Assembly (NCBI GenBank): GCA_030737835.1
Contig: CM060850.1
Coordinates: 3,561,788 to 3,625,787 of the forward strand
Reading direction: 5' to 3'
DNA from: Acorus gramineus
Taxonomy: Eukaryota; Streptophyta; Magnoliopsida; Acorales; Acoraceae
Length of the DNA stretch: 64,000 bases
The notes beneath the pieces are model-generated. The model made no database searches. It was given only the letters and a program-made list of their open reading frames with translations, and was not told where the DNA came from. Below are positions 44,682 to 57,525 of the stretch, piece by piece (positions within the stretch are counted from its first letter, which is position 1; every line of letters begins with the position of its first letter). Position numbers and translations under genes: made by a program.

Positions 44682-46478
44682 AAGGTAAAATTCTATCCTT
44701 CCTGGGTGTCCATGTCTTCAAGGTTTCTTTTTTCCTCCTGTTCTGCCTATGCAATGAGTTTAGATTTCCTTCTCTAGGCCTTAAATTTCCTTCCCATAAT
44801 AGTATTCGTCATTCATTAGAGTTATGTTTACTTCTCACCCCAGCCCAATCAATGCGGATCAGGAATTCATGAATATCGTCATTCATTAGAGTTAATGTTT
44901 ACTTCTCACCCCAGCCCAATCAATGCAGATCAGGAATTCATGAATACTGTAAATCTATCTATTTCTTCAGACTTCTCATTTGGTCCTTTTTCTTTGCTGT
45001 TGGAGAAGGTGAGGTAGCTCCATTTCAATGTGAAGCCGACCTCATTTATCTCACATGCATGATTATGATACTGTTGGCCATATCATTCCTTTATAAAATG
45101 ACCTTTAAATTGTCATAACTCATTGAAAATCATTTACTATTAATGTGGATGGTGCATTGGAGATACAAATTGTTGGAACCAATTAACATTAATCAGTAAG
45201 ACTAACAGTCAGGGTTAATATGTTTCAGAAATGCCATCCAATTCTTGCACGTTTGGTGAGTTTTGGTAGATTAACATCTTTATCATGGTATCTAAACAAA
45301 AGAAAAACTATGGGAGCTGATACATTAGTCCATTTTGCAGATCCGTTTGTGGTTGCCACGTCACTAGCGCAGTACATGAAATATGATCATTTTGATAAGA
45401 AACCTACTAATATTTCTTTTGATGCTGTTGTTAACAAATAATGAATGTAGATAATGTATCTCAATTGGAATATGCAAGAGTTACCAGTAGTCTCACATGT
45501 GGATTGGGATCCTCTGCTTGTTTTTATATACTTGTATCATGTTTGATTTTTACTGTGGGGTTGTCACATTACCATATTGAAAATCAGACGGCTGCAAAAT
45601 GCTTGTGAATTAAAAAGAAGAAAAAATCTATTTCACTTGATGCATTTACAATCTCATGATGATTGATGAGCCAAGCAAGATATAAATATGATAAAAACAA
45701 GCAGAGAATCTGAATTCAGTCTCATGTATGCTTGGTGTTTCTTAAATAAGAGTTTCCTAAATACTTCAGTATTGCATGATGTATAGCATGATCTAATTCA
45801 AACAATTCATCACAAGAACACAATATCTCATGAATTGTATCCTGGAACTAATTTGTTGGGAATCCTTTGCTAATAACTTTTGTGATTGGGTACAAATAAC
45901 AGTTTAAAGAAAGCGATATTACTGTGGTGTCTAGGATCAGCTTTCCAGTATTCTGGATTCTTTTACCTCTACTCCAACAATGATTGTTGGTGGAATGTAG
46001 TAGGTCATTAATTGGTTGGCTTATTTGGAATTTTAAATTGAAATTTAAACAAAGAAAAATATAAAAAAAAAAGGAAAAAAATTGGCACTAAATAAATGGT
46101 GCCAACAATGTGTTCCTTCACATGTTTATGAGGTTTTGTGGATCTTCAGCCCCTTACCGAGGATTGATTAAATTAATGAGATCCAACAATAATCGGATCC
46201 CATCTCGTTTTGAGCCAGTAGAGCTAACAGGAAATCCACAAGAATTCAAGATATTGGAAGAATATGCAGAACAAAGATGAAAAGAATACAAATTTCAATT
46301 TTATATCCCTATCTGTATTTGGACACATCCGTGTCAGTTGTAATATCTGTAGCTGTTTATGAAATATTATTCATATCTCAATGAATCTAATTTCTATATG
46401 ATTAACAAGCACTGCTAATATCTAAATTGCATTCATATATTCCTTTACAGAGAAATTAAATATTTGATATCAATATTG
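44682..46478. other. 3' flank of SPO11-2 and intergenic stretch
   Basis: Contains the SPO11-2 3' untranslated region (possibly with further leader-type splicing after GGTAAAAT at 44684) and the 70-bp duplication at 44807-44947. An open frame at 45220-45441 has no recognisable domain and is not called. Confidence 0.45.
44807..44947. repeat. Tandem duplication of 70 bp downstream of SPO11-2
   Basis: CGTCATTCATTAGAGTTA at 44807 recurs at 44877, with CTTCTCACCCCAGCCCAATC and AGGAATTCATGAAT in both copies. Differences are one base inserted and one G/A change. Confidence 0.95.
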
Positions 46479-47016
46479 TAGGGATGCAACCAGATGGGTT
46501 GGGAATTGGGATGGGTTTGGTTAATCTCAATACCAAATCCGTTAATAATATCCCTTAAAACTCATTCCAAACCCGTGACGGATTTGATTATTTCATCCTA
46601 AACTTCGCTTTCAAAGAACCCCAATCTGTCCTCTCCCATCTCCATCTCATTTTAGAAGGAAAGCAAAATTATGAATCTCATATTTTTAAATATTTTAAAT
46701 ATTTTTTTATTGTTTTTTAGATTACAACCTAAATAATTATCTTATATAATAGTATTTGATACATGTTTAAGTATTTTATTAATAATAATAATAATAATAT
46801 GATGGGTATGTTTTATTTATGTATCATATTAATTTTGAATTTATAAGTGATTTAAACGGAGTATAATGGGGTGAGTTTTGTCATTGAATCTTAAATCCGT
46901 CTCATATCTTTAACGGGTTGGGACGGGTCAGGTTCGACATCTATGGGTCTAAACTTGTCCTAATAGAGTCTGATCGAGGCAGATTTTTCATTTACTCCAT
47001 CTCACTGCCATCCCTA
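46479..47016. mobile_element. hAT-type MITE
   Basis: 538 bp flanked by CAATATTG (46471-46478) and CTATATTG (47017-47024), an 8-bp target duplication with one change. Ends are TAGGGATGCAACCAGATGGG and, on the complement, TAGGGATGGCAGTGAGATGG. GGGTTGGGA-like motifs are found inside each end, with an AT-rich centre. No transposase. Confidence 0.85.
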
Positions 47017-47024
47017 CTATATTG

Positions 47025-48524
47025 AATAATATTAAGAATAGTTCACGTGATAATCTGTTTGGACATATTTTGATTATTTTAAAATAGTAAACCTCGTTAA
47101 ATAAGGTATATATTTTTATGAAAAGTATATATACCTTGATGTATCATATGAACTCAATGGATGAAAAATGAGAAATATTGTTAATAATGTATATATCTCA
47201 CCTAAAGAGAGATTTTGCTAGATATCCATCAAGGTACATGCTATCTACGGACCGTGGGGTTATCCCCGTGGACTACGTGCAACAACTCTATCCCTGTTTG
47301 GGGTGTGATACAGGGTTATTCGTCCTTGAAAGCTATATTATGATATATAACAATCTATGTTAAATAAGTAAATTTTTATTTGATTGTCTTTTTTATTATT
47401 CTCACTGGGAAACGTAAAAGTGGTCTTTTTATTTTTTGGTTTACCTTTGATAAGTAAGGATAAGTGATAGATAAAAGATGGATAAAAATTTATGACTTTT
47501 TAAATGATAATTATACCCCTGTATAAATTATTTGTGTTTGACAATAAGTGAGAAATGTGTGTGATATGATAGATGTGATAATTTTTGAAATGTGTGCTGA
47601 AAGTATTGGGTGAGGTGAAATTTTTAAAATGACATAAAATTATATTTTTATTCATTGACATAGGTAAACTGTGATAAGCAATGCAGCATTTTTTAAGAAT
47701 AATTATCATGTCTTATCTTAGCTAATCTAAACATAGCTATCAAGGTTTATTATAACAAAAAAAACATATTTTTTTTGCTATTCTCCTGTATTTTTTCCTA
47801 TTCCTTGCTTTTGTTCCACCCCAAACCGCGGGGAAAGGAGGGGGGGAGGGGGGGTTAATAACATATATTCCATGTTCATTCAGTTTCCATCCCTTAATCT
47901 GACCCAAGGAAAATGTTGACAGTCCCACATGCCCTTTTCATATGTTTCGTTTTATTAAGGTGTAAAATCCAATAGAAGATATAAAAAATCACATGTTTAA
48001 TGTTTTATGATAGAGGGGCTACAAACGGCATGCTGTGTAACAGCGGCCAGAACTAAAAGTGCATATTGGGTCACCTGGAGGTGTATTACAGCTACTGGTA
48101 CCAGTCACTAGTAAGGGATGTCAAATATCAATATATTGATTCCTTATACAGGATTTATATAAACACAGGCTCCCTGCAAGCACAGCTATACACTCAGATA
48201 GTCACCCATCTACATCATTGTTCCACTTATGAACATACAACTAAAACATTCTACTGTACAGTAAGTCTAGCTCCATAAATAGAGGTCAAGAAGAGCTCCT
48301 ACCACTGGAGAGAGATTTGATGTTTTATGATCATGTTACATAAACACCCAACTAAGGAGATTTATAACGATGGGGGAACATGCGGACAATCCATTGATGC
48401 TTCACTGTGGTTGGAATACGTCATTACTCACCCTCGGCCCTGAAATATTTGTTCTTGATCAGGCAAACAACATACATGATTTAAACTGTAGAAAAAAGAA
48501 GAGCGAATAGAATAGTAGGTTTCG
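47025..48524. other. Intergenic stretch between SPO11-2 and RVE6
   Basis: Convergent 3' flanks of SPO11-2 and RVE6. The segment at about 47455-47735, with GATAAGTAAGGATAAG at one side and CTTATCTTAGC at the other, is MITE-like. A G-rich tract with interruptions is at about 47837-47853. No gene found. Confidence 0.4.
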
Positions 48525-51500
48525 CTACTTGAGGGGAATATTGTTAGTCTCCTCGGTCTTGATCAAGTTGCCATCATTCGCACAGCCTGATTTAGTTTCC
48601 TCGGCGTCATAAGATGAGAGCAACCTTCTCTGCAATTCAGAAAACAATTCGTCAACAATTCATGCAGATAGTGGCCCATATCATGTATCATTAACTACGC
48701 TGACAAACAGTCAGACCATTTTTAAGAAGCTCTTCAGTTATACTGAAGACGATTGAAAGACCATTTTTAATTGATTTTAAGGGGCATATGATGTTCGACT
48801 TGCTGGTGAGTAGCTTGAATTCCAACCATTTGCATGAATGACCCATCTACACCATTTTCTGCAATTCATACAGAGTTATGTTTGTATGAAACCATCCAAA
48901 CCTCTACTATATCCTTGGCATGAACGACCACCCAACTTTTCATTTACTATTATTCCAAACCATCAAATCTGGTTGAAATTATCCAAGGGCCTTGTATATG
49001 AAAAATTCAGGACAGGTTAGATTTGGAACTATCACATATACATATCTACAAAATCAATGTTTTAAGTTTGTCATTAATCAGATATGCCTCTTAATTTGAT
49101 TTTAACGCCACGAGGTAAGCTACAGTAACCTCACCTGATGCTGAGGTGAGCCTCAGCAGATCAATTGACAAATGACCTTGAAGGGTCAAAGGCAAGATAA
49201 TTCTTTCCATCGTACCTCAGGTATTTCACAAGGCCCCATGAAATGTGTGTGTGTGTGTGTATGGGTGACTGATGCCCTGTGGGACGTGTCTCTGCGGGAT
49301 TCACTGATGGCCGTCTGATCAGAGTCCATCAATCGAACGGCTGTTTAAAAAAAATTAAAAAAACACAAAAATGAAATTTCCTATTCTACCTCCTTTAAAA
49401 AACCCTTCAACACCCTTGATCAATCCCTCTTCTGTCTCGCTTTTTTTTTTTTTTTTCCCTTCTCCACCGCAAACACCAGCGACTCCCCTCTTCGCTGGAA
49501 ACTCCCCTCTGCACGCCGGCAACTATCTCTTCACACTGACATCTCCATCCGGCACCCATTAAAAAGCCCCCATTGAGGGCCCGATGTGGATTGACAGCTC
49601 CGATCGGCGGTTGGAGGGCGAGACCAACCCCAAGATCTTAACCTGAAGTGTTGCTGCCATTGCTGGTTTTGAAGGGATCAATTTTTGGTGGTTACCATCG
49701 ATTTTTTTTGGTAGTTGTGATTGGTTGGGGGAAGGAAAAATTTAGGATTTTGGATTTGTTGTATGTTTGTGGTTTTTTCTAATACCTGTGTATTGTTGTT
49801 TAAGGCCATAAAAGTATGAATTTTATGGTTCTACTGTGGAAATCCGTTAGTTGTTCTTTGGGCTTGAGATCATGCTTAATTGAGTCTTGAAGTTTTAATT
49901 TGTGTTGTGTTTTTTTTTTTTTCATCATTAAAAAAAATCATCTCATCCACTATTTCATTTCTTCCAACAGAGGGGAAGAAAAAAAAAACATAACCCAAGC
50001 CGCCGCCACCACAGGCATGTTTGGGGATGATTTTCATTTTTCAGTGAAGAAGAAGAAAATAGCACAGAGATGGAAGAGAGAGCTCAGATTTGATGGAGTG
50101 TTGAAGGGGATTTTGGTGTTGGTGTGTGTGTGTGTGTTGGGGGGGGGGGGGAGATGTTCATTTTTTTAATCTGCCGTTCAATCGACGGCCGCTAGATGAA
50201 TCCTGCATGGAACGTCCCGTAGGGTATCAATAGCCTATATATATATATATATTACTAAAGGATGTGACATACATGGCCCAATTATCTGAGCCATCTCGGA
50301 GCACCGAAGCATAAGCATCATAATATATATCAAGTAATGGCTCAAAAAAGATTCCAATACGTATTAGTTGAGATCATCGCGTAAATGCATAAAATTTTAA
50401 GCAATTTCAAGAAGTGTTTACAGTTGGCAGTGTTCAAGGCACTTACATGATCCTCAAAATCAGGACTGGTCAAATTGACAGAGAGGTTCCTCATTAATAA
50501 AAGCACCTAAAAGCCATAAGAAAGAAAGCATTAATATATGTTACAAGTTAGTACAGTCACAGATAACATTTGTTATGACTAAAACATATGTTAAAATGCA
50601 AGCGTTCTTTAGGCAAATTGACAGGCACCATTTCATGTAGCATCAGGGCATGCCATTATCTTTTACCATCCAAAGAGTCAGGACTATAGTATGACAGTGC
50701 TGCACCCAGTCTATATAGCGCAGTGCACATACAGGAAGCTTACACAATTAATATGGCAAAAGAATTATGGTGATCTTTTAGATGTACTCACAAATTCAAA
50801 TGAACGAAAAAATGTGGGATCTGTGCTAGGGACTATTGTGCACACTCCAGGCTTAATTTGTTTTGTTATCCTACCAAGGGTTCTGTACTTGTGAATGAAT
50901 CATCCAACTTGTCTCAGTTGAACAGATTTTCCCATTGTTTTTAATTTGTCTAAAATAACATTTGCACAATCATGAACACCCAATTGCTAAGGATACTTCT
51001 GCTTCTACTTTTCCTCTCCTCATGCTGGTAGCGTCTTTATATATTAAAACATTGAACAGCTTCTGATCAAGCCAAGAAACTGATTTCCAAGGGGTTCCTC
51101 ACCAACAGGAGTAATTTAATTCCCATGTTTACAAGGGGTCAAGGATGTGAACAATGTTCTAAAAAGCACCATGCATTAGTTGGGTGGTCAGTTGACGCCT
51201 AGGGACTAATCGCCTATGTGTATGTGCACACGCATGCGCAAACGCATGCCCACACACAACATACATGTATGTATGACGTGTGTGTGTGTGTGCACGCGTG
51301 CATTTGATAGCTGTAAATACAAAATAAATTAAATAAACGCAAAGAAAAAAAATCCAATTAATCAGATTAAACTCCATTTAATTCCCACTTAATCCCTGCC
51401 TAGCCGCTTAATCCCTTGTATGAGGCGGGCTAGGCTCAATTCCCGCCTAGGAGCCCACTTAATCCCACTTCTAGAACATTGATTCGAGCAAAAAAAATTC

Positions 51501-54500
51501 AGGAATTTATTGGAATACCACATTGAGTGAAATCAACCTCCTTTTAAGAAAAGATCGTCTAAAATCAACTTAAAAGAAAGAATTTAGATATCTCTGAGCA
51601 GTGATGTCAAAGTCGACAAACATGTACACAATGCTACAGAATTAACAGAATTTTCTATACTACTACTCACTATAAATAATTTTGACTTGAGCAATGCAGC
51701 CAGCATTCCTCACCCATCCAAGGAAGAGGACTAGATGAGTTTTCTCAACCATTACAAGAGCATTCAATTAAAATACTAGAACAAATGCCATCCAACCATT
51801 TGAAGTCACATTACTTGAGCATTCTAATGACGGAACACCAACACCAAATTCATACCCCAACTTTGAGTCACTAAATTGCTCTTGATTTTTTTTGGTACGT
51901 GTAGGAGAAGTAATTCTGAGAGAAAAACATACTGTTTCAACATCTATCGGATCCATCTCCTTAAGTTTCTGCAAATGACCGCTTGTGTCAGGGTCAAAAA
52001 CACTGCCGATGAAACTGTATACTTCAGCAAAATCTGGCATAACTACAAAGTGATAAAACAAGAGTCAGCGAGTTGGATCAACCGATCAAGATCAGAAAAG
52101 AAATACCAATGGCTAATGCAAGTTACATATATTACATACAACTAATACTATAACACTATATCAAAGCAGAAACCAAACTTCGTGGATGTCAACAAGATTT
52201 TATGGCATAAATTCAGACAAACTATGAGCAAGTTACTATGTCAATAGAGTTCAAATAGATCATATATTCATACCAGTTGGTTTAATTGATAAACCAATGA
52301 AACAAATGGATGTTCGATCAGAAACAATTAGTACGAAAGGATTCCTCAATCAAATCAATTAGAATGAATGGATGTTCAATTTAATCCAATGATGTTTGAT
52401 TTGAACCAATTGGTATGAATTAATGTGTCCAATTTGAATCAATTAAAATGAATGGATGTTCAATTTGGTCCAATTAGTATGAATAGATGTTCAATTTGAA
52501 TCAATTGGTATGAATGGATATTCTATTTGAACCAATGAGGAAGATACATTTCACCAAGTAAACCAATTAGTACGAGAAAATAAGTTTCCCTGATTAAACC
52601 AATTAGTATGAGTGGATGTTTAATTTGAACGAACAAAAAAAAAAAAATTTCACCAATTAAACCAATCAGAACAAATAAATATTCAACGTCAACCAATTAG
52701 CATGGACAGATGCTCAATTTAGCACAAATAGATGTTCAAGTTGAAGCAATTAGCACGAAAGGATGTCCAATTCAATCAATCAAAATGAATGAACTTTCAA
52801 TTTCAACCAGTCAGTACGAATGAATTTGCAATTTCAACCAGTCAGCACGAATGGATGTTCAATTAACTGGTATGGATGGATGTTCAATTTGAATCAATTG
52901 GCACAAATGAAGGTTCAATTTGAACCAATTAGCATGGGACCTGAAGAACACCACTGAGTTATCTGTCTTACACCCTCAAGAGTATATACCATACCACTTA
53001 AAATACATGCAGAAGGTAACAGACTCCTAAGCTCAAGTCATTGGTTATGAAGATTCTAAGTGTCACTTTGTCGTCCCTAGCATGTGCATTTTTGAACAAG
53101 TGAAGATCGACAATAAGAGCAATGTGCAATCTTTTGGTATCTCACTTGAAATCTTGAATCTAATTTTCATTTTTGAAATTGAGAGCTTAGTTCTAAGCAC
53201 TTTTGGACAAGCCTATGTAAATGAGGACAATGACTCAGCTGTATCACTAAACTTTATTGACACAATATGAGATATATCGCATTACTCATATCTGAATGAG
53301 GAATTTCAGCATTTCTACTTTAATACTGATCTTTAACTACGATCACTTTTAAACAAACAAAACAAATTGCATCAGAAACAACATATATTATTCATCCAAG
53401 TAGGTACTTACCTCGAATTGGCTGACCAAGATTCCCTTGATCAGTTATTTCACAAGCTGGCCATGTCCTAGGAGGACTGTCTGTGCTGCTGCAACAGCCA
53501 TTGTTTGTTCCTGCAGCACCCATATGACCTGTATCATCTGAAGATAAAATTAATAATAATACATTCTACAACAAGAAAAACAAGAAAATGAAGGATATCA
53601 AGATAAAGAACAAAACCTTTCATCAAAGGAGATGCACTGATGGAAGGAACAGAATTGTGACCCCAGGAAGAGACTGCTGCATTTGTCGTAGTGGAGCTCC
53701 TGAGCACTGAAGAAGAATCTGCCCTTGTTGCATATCCAGGGTCAACCAAACTAGACGAAGACTGAAGTGGCTCGGGGCCTTGTGAGAGTAGCGGAGCTGC
53801 AAATTTCTGTATATCAGGGATAATAATATTATCAAAGCAACATGAAAGATGAAGAAAACAATTTGATCTAACCATTTTTAGATGCCTTCTGTGGATATGG
53901 ATGAGCTGCTTTCCGCTTAGGTCGAGGGGGTGGTACATGTTCACTTGTCCCATTCTTCTGAACCTTCAAAAAGTATTTTTGTGCATGGCTGCGTATCTGC
54001 TAGAGATAGTCTTATTAGGATGCCAAAAGACTAACAACAAAATCCAAAGAAACTGCTTGTGCATGGTATGAGAACATACCGAATCCCCAAAATAAAAGTA
54101 ACATTAACACAAACAAAAATCTGAGACATGGGGCATACATTAAATACGTTCAGTTCCAGTGGGACATACATTAAAACACTTTTGGTTGCATGGTAAACCA
54201 AAAATTGGGTATGCAAGAAAAACATAAAAAACATTCAACACAGTAATTAAGCCACATGGACGTAAAATTTAATATGTAAGTTATAAAACTTGTACATTCT
54301 TCTGATAGTCAATCAAAATTTTATAATGCAAACTCTTTTAAAATCAAAGAAGTTGTGAATGCTATAAACTATGGTCAGCTGTATCACAATAAACTCATAT
54401 CTGTGCGAATAGTGACCATGAGTAACAATTAGGCTTCAATACAAACATGACAAGCAGGTGCAGCCGTGCAGCGTACTTATAGAACTAATTAATTCAATTT

Positions 54501-54841
54501 TCCCCAACCTTTGAACATCTTCTACGATGCTCAAAAGTCTATATGGTTTGCCTACTAAAAAACAAATACATACACTATGATTTACTTCCAATCTGATTTA
54601 ATGTACCTTTTATTTCTCAAACTTTGAATTCTGGATGCTGTATTATTAAAAATTAAAAAAAAAAAATTAGGGGAGAACAGGTTATTAGGGTGTAGAGGCA
54701 GGATCATGTCCTACTGCTCTATAGTATAAATCTCCCATTTACTTCGTATATCTTTGCCTTTCCTTTATTTGGGCTTTTGGTTGTTTCGAATTGTGTCGCA
54801 AAGTTTATTTAATGAAATATGGAGGTCAGATTTCTACCAAT

Positions 54842-54879
<38 letters not shown>

Positions 54880-56843
54880 AATACTTTTAAAAAGTAGAGC
54901 AACCTTGAAGGCATGTCTGGTATCAAGGAATGTGAAATACAACAGCACAAGGAAACAATAGTCTAAATGAAGTTATAAGATACAATGCAGACAATATGCT
55001 TGTAATGCACCTGAATAACTGTTTTTGAGCCAACAAATGCCTCGATTTTCTTCCAGTCCCGATCAAATCTGAGACCATGAAAAAAAAAAAAAGTCAATAA
55101 GGTACCATTCAGACTAATAATAATCATTTTAAGTAACTGGAATTTGTTTTGCCATTCCAAAAGGCAATTGGAATAGTCAAAGACAAGGAGCACTAACAAA
55201 AGAGATGCCAAACAAACATATCACAGGTATTAAATAAGCGTAATTAGATCGGCCACTAAGATGATATAAAATCCTCATGGATAAGTGAAATAAAATTATA
55301 GTATAATACGATTACATGGCAATCTCCAATCACCTTTAGCCCCCGTTAGGGTAGCAACATAAGTTATTCCGAGATTAAAAACTATTTTAGTACAGATAAG
55401 GTATAAGTCATTTTGTATTTGATTGTGTTATTAGTTATTTTCGTTAGGAAATGTAATAATGAAGTTTTTGTTGTTTAGTTGATCATAGATAAGTTGTGGA
55501 TAAAAGGTGAATAGAATGCTTATAAAAAATTATAAAAGTTAAAAAATTGATTTAATATGTGAACCTCAAATTTATAAGAGGTGATGACACGTGGATCCTG
55601 TTATACCAGTGAAATAGATTGGGTGGTATAACACTATTCCAAGAGGGGCTTGAAATACCAATATCAGTTTATTCTCACTTATTCTGGTATAACTATACCC
55701 ACCTATTCCTTGCATACAAACATGATTTTGGGCTTATTCCCCCTATTCCATCCTATTTCCCCCTATCTATCCAAACAAGGCATAAGAGACACTAAATGCA
55801 TGAAATACAAAGCAGTCCTTCATCTTTTGTAATAAGAGCAGCCCAATTAAAATAGTTCCAAAGGAGATACACACTGAATTTCTTTAAACATCTCTCTGAA
55901 GTTATCCCCGAATTTTGTGGATTTACATGCCATGCCTTTCAAAAGCGAGTCTTAAAGCGCACCATCTGGCAGTCCTACTGCAAAATGTTCAAATGCATTT
56001 CAACCATAAGGTTATGTTTGAGATAACTCTTTTGTGCAAAAGTCATCACTCCCTTGGTTGAACACACAATTCAAAGGTAGGAAGATTTGCATCAATCAAT
56101 GAGTACAAAACAAAGAATGACAAGAACCAATATTGTTAGCAAACTATCTTTCCAGAATGACTACTGAGAAATCAGTGAACATACCCTAATGAGTCTCACT
56201 GCCTGAAAATAACTACCAACACACGGATGATAACATGGAAAAGGTACCAACAGTTGGATTGGGGCTTATGGTGTTCAAGCACTAAAAATTCGATGAGAAC
56301 ATGAAATTTGACCTGGGCAACACCTGACAAACAAAATAAATGGCGCTCACATCAATGGCTTCTGCATAAACAAGAATTCTAAAACCCCCAAATCTGAAAT
56401 CCACAAAAATCAATGTCATAACACACGGATTCAAACTCTGAATTCAATCCCAAAACGAAATCACGGTCCTCAATCCTCCACCAACTTCCATACCATTAAA
56501 AAAAAACATAATCAAAACACAGCCCCATTTAATAATCTCCCCATCACAAGTAAAGACTGAAACCAAATTCCAAGCAAACCACAACAAAATTCAATACTCT
56601 CCTCAAGCACCCCAAATTCAAAATCCTCACCTCAATTGAACAATCACAATCGAGGCCCTCTAAAACATTAGCAAAACCCATACAGAATAACAAAATTAAC
56701 CCCAAAGCCCATCAATTCCCCACCCCATCCAACAAAAACGAAAACCCACTTACAAAACGAAAAAAGGTCAAATTTTGACGAAAACCCAATTCACAAAAAC
56801 AAACATAGATCTACATGCATCCGCCTATATATACATAAAGAGT

Positions 56844-56887
<44 letters not shown>

Positions 56888-57145
56888 CATATACAGTTGC
56901 AGAGCCTCTAAAAACTTGTCGTGCTCCTGCTCGGTCCAGCTCTCCCTGGACTTGGTGATGGTGTAAGGTTTCCTGATCTTCTTGTTCGGGTCCTCCAAAG
57001 AAGCTGTAGTGGCCGTCGCCGCGGCCACCGTAGCAATCGAACCCACACCGGGAAGAGCCATTGTCCTCTCACCTGGCTGTTCCAACACGAACCCACCTCC
57101 GGCAACCCCTCCTCCTTCCGAAGAAGAGTGATTCATAGACACCAT
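48525..57145 (-). CDS. RVE6: REVEILLE 6-type MYB-related clock transcription factor
   Basis: Nuclear single-MYB (SHAQKYF class) factor of the RVE4/6/8 branch, which activates evening-phased clock genes with LNK coactivators. Eight exons: 57145-56895, 55068-55011, 53996-53873, 53796-53617, 53537-53412, 52042-51933, 50506-50447 and 48629-48525, joining to 337 aa. The start is the ATG at 57145 (MVSMNHSS). An in-frame upstream TTG is not used. The N-terminus carries [10 protein letters not shown] (29-38) as in RVE6. The MYB domain runs from [17 protein letters not shown] (59-75) through [19 protein letters not shown] to [13 protein letters not shown] (104-116), followed by [17 protein letters not shown]. 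The C-terminal LCL domain begins [19 protein letters not shown] (247-265) and reaches [11 protein letters not shown]. All splice phases agree. Introns carry a Tourist-like MITE (intron 1), a 31-bp minisatellite (intron 5) and a Mutator-like element (intron 7). Confidence 0.95.
49268..50231. mobile_element. Mutator-like element in RVE6 intron 7
   Basis: The left end (49268-49303) starts ACTGATGCCCTGTGGGACGT. The right end complement (50231-50197) starts ATTGATACCCTACGGGACGT. Both continue to GGATTCA and then to GGCCGTC and ATCGAACGGC / ATTGAACGGC blocks. Long complex terminal inverted repeats with a GC-rich, gene-like interior (49480-49650) resemble Mutator-like or Pack-MULE elements. Target duplications are obscured by GT and AT microsatellites at each edge. 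No transposase frame. Confidence 0.65.
50139..50151. repeat. G13 homopolymer preceded by (GT)n
   Basis: (GT)n followed directly by thirteen G, inside the Mutator-like element in RVE6 intron 7. Slippage-prone and a likely weak point for assembly. Confidence 0.85.
52270..52935. repeat. 31-bp minisatellite in RVE6 intron 5
   Basis: About twenty drifting copies of a 31-bp unit of the form GATGTTCAATTTGAACC followed by AATTAGTATGAATG, in one orientation. Copies around 52430-52520 are the most regular, with exact 31-base spacing. There are no spacers of unique sequence, so it is not a CRISPR-like array. Confidence 0.9.
54846..54872. repeat. (AT)n microsatellite in RVE6 intron 2
   Basis: About thirteen uninterrupted AT units between RVE6 exons 2 and 3. 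Confidence 0.9.
55335..55793. mobile_element. Tourist/Harbinger-like MITE in RVE6 intron 1
   Basis: Ends GCCCCCGTTAGGGTAG and, on the complement, GCCTTGTTTGGATAGATAGG. The interior shares TTATTCC, GGTATAAC and GTGATGACA motifs with the element at 57526-58257. The left flank ends TTA, the Tourist-type target, but the right flank reads ATA, so the duplication is imperfect. Family assignment rests mainly on the shared motifs. Confidence 0.5.
56847..56884. repeat. (AG)n microsatellite just inside RVE6 intron 1
   Basis: Nineteen AG units, about 10 bp inside intron 1 from the donor at 56894/56893. On the transcript strand this is a CT-rich tract immediately after the 5' splice site. Confidence 0.95.
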
Positions 57146-57460
57146 TGAAAAAAACAAAAAAGCCTCCTTTTTTTTCGTATTTCTTGATTCAAATAGGGAT
57201 GCTTTTGATATAAATGATGGTCTCTCGGCTTTGTTGGGAATCTGGGGAGGGTTTATTTGGTGAGATTTTGCTTGGGTTGGACTTCTGGCTGTTATTTTAT
57301 CGATGCGTGTGTTGTTGCCTTCTCTTCCTCTTGTTCTTCACAATATTTATTTATTTATTTATTTTTTGTTGAGGTCATAATCCATTCGGTCACCAGCACA
57401 CAGTCTGTTGATCTGTAGTCCACACACCTCAGCAAAGACGAGTTGAAAGCAATGGACTTG

Positions 57461-57477
57461 CACGTGACCGACACGTG
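57461..57477. promoter_or_regulatory. Two G-boxes in the RVE6 promoter
   Basis: CACGTG occurs at 57461-57466 and 57472-57477, eleven bases apart and so on nearly the same helix face, about 320 bp upstream of the RVE6 start codon. G-boxes bind PIF-type bHLH and bZIP factors and are common in light- and clock-controlled promoters. Confidence 0.6.
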
Positions 57478-57525
57478 TCGTGAAGTGGGGGTAATATCTA
57501 GGGATAAGATGGAATAAGATGTTTA

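Noticed and set aside
45220-45441. 73-aa frame downstream of SPO11-2
   Set aside because: An acceptor-like TTTCAG precedes it, but there is no homology signal and SPO11-2 is already complete. At most it is a 3' untranslated exon.
52270-52935. CRISPR-like array
   Set aside because: The units are contiguous 31-bp repeats without unique spacers, in a plant intron.
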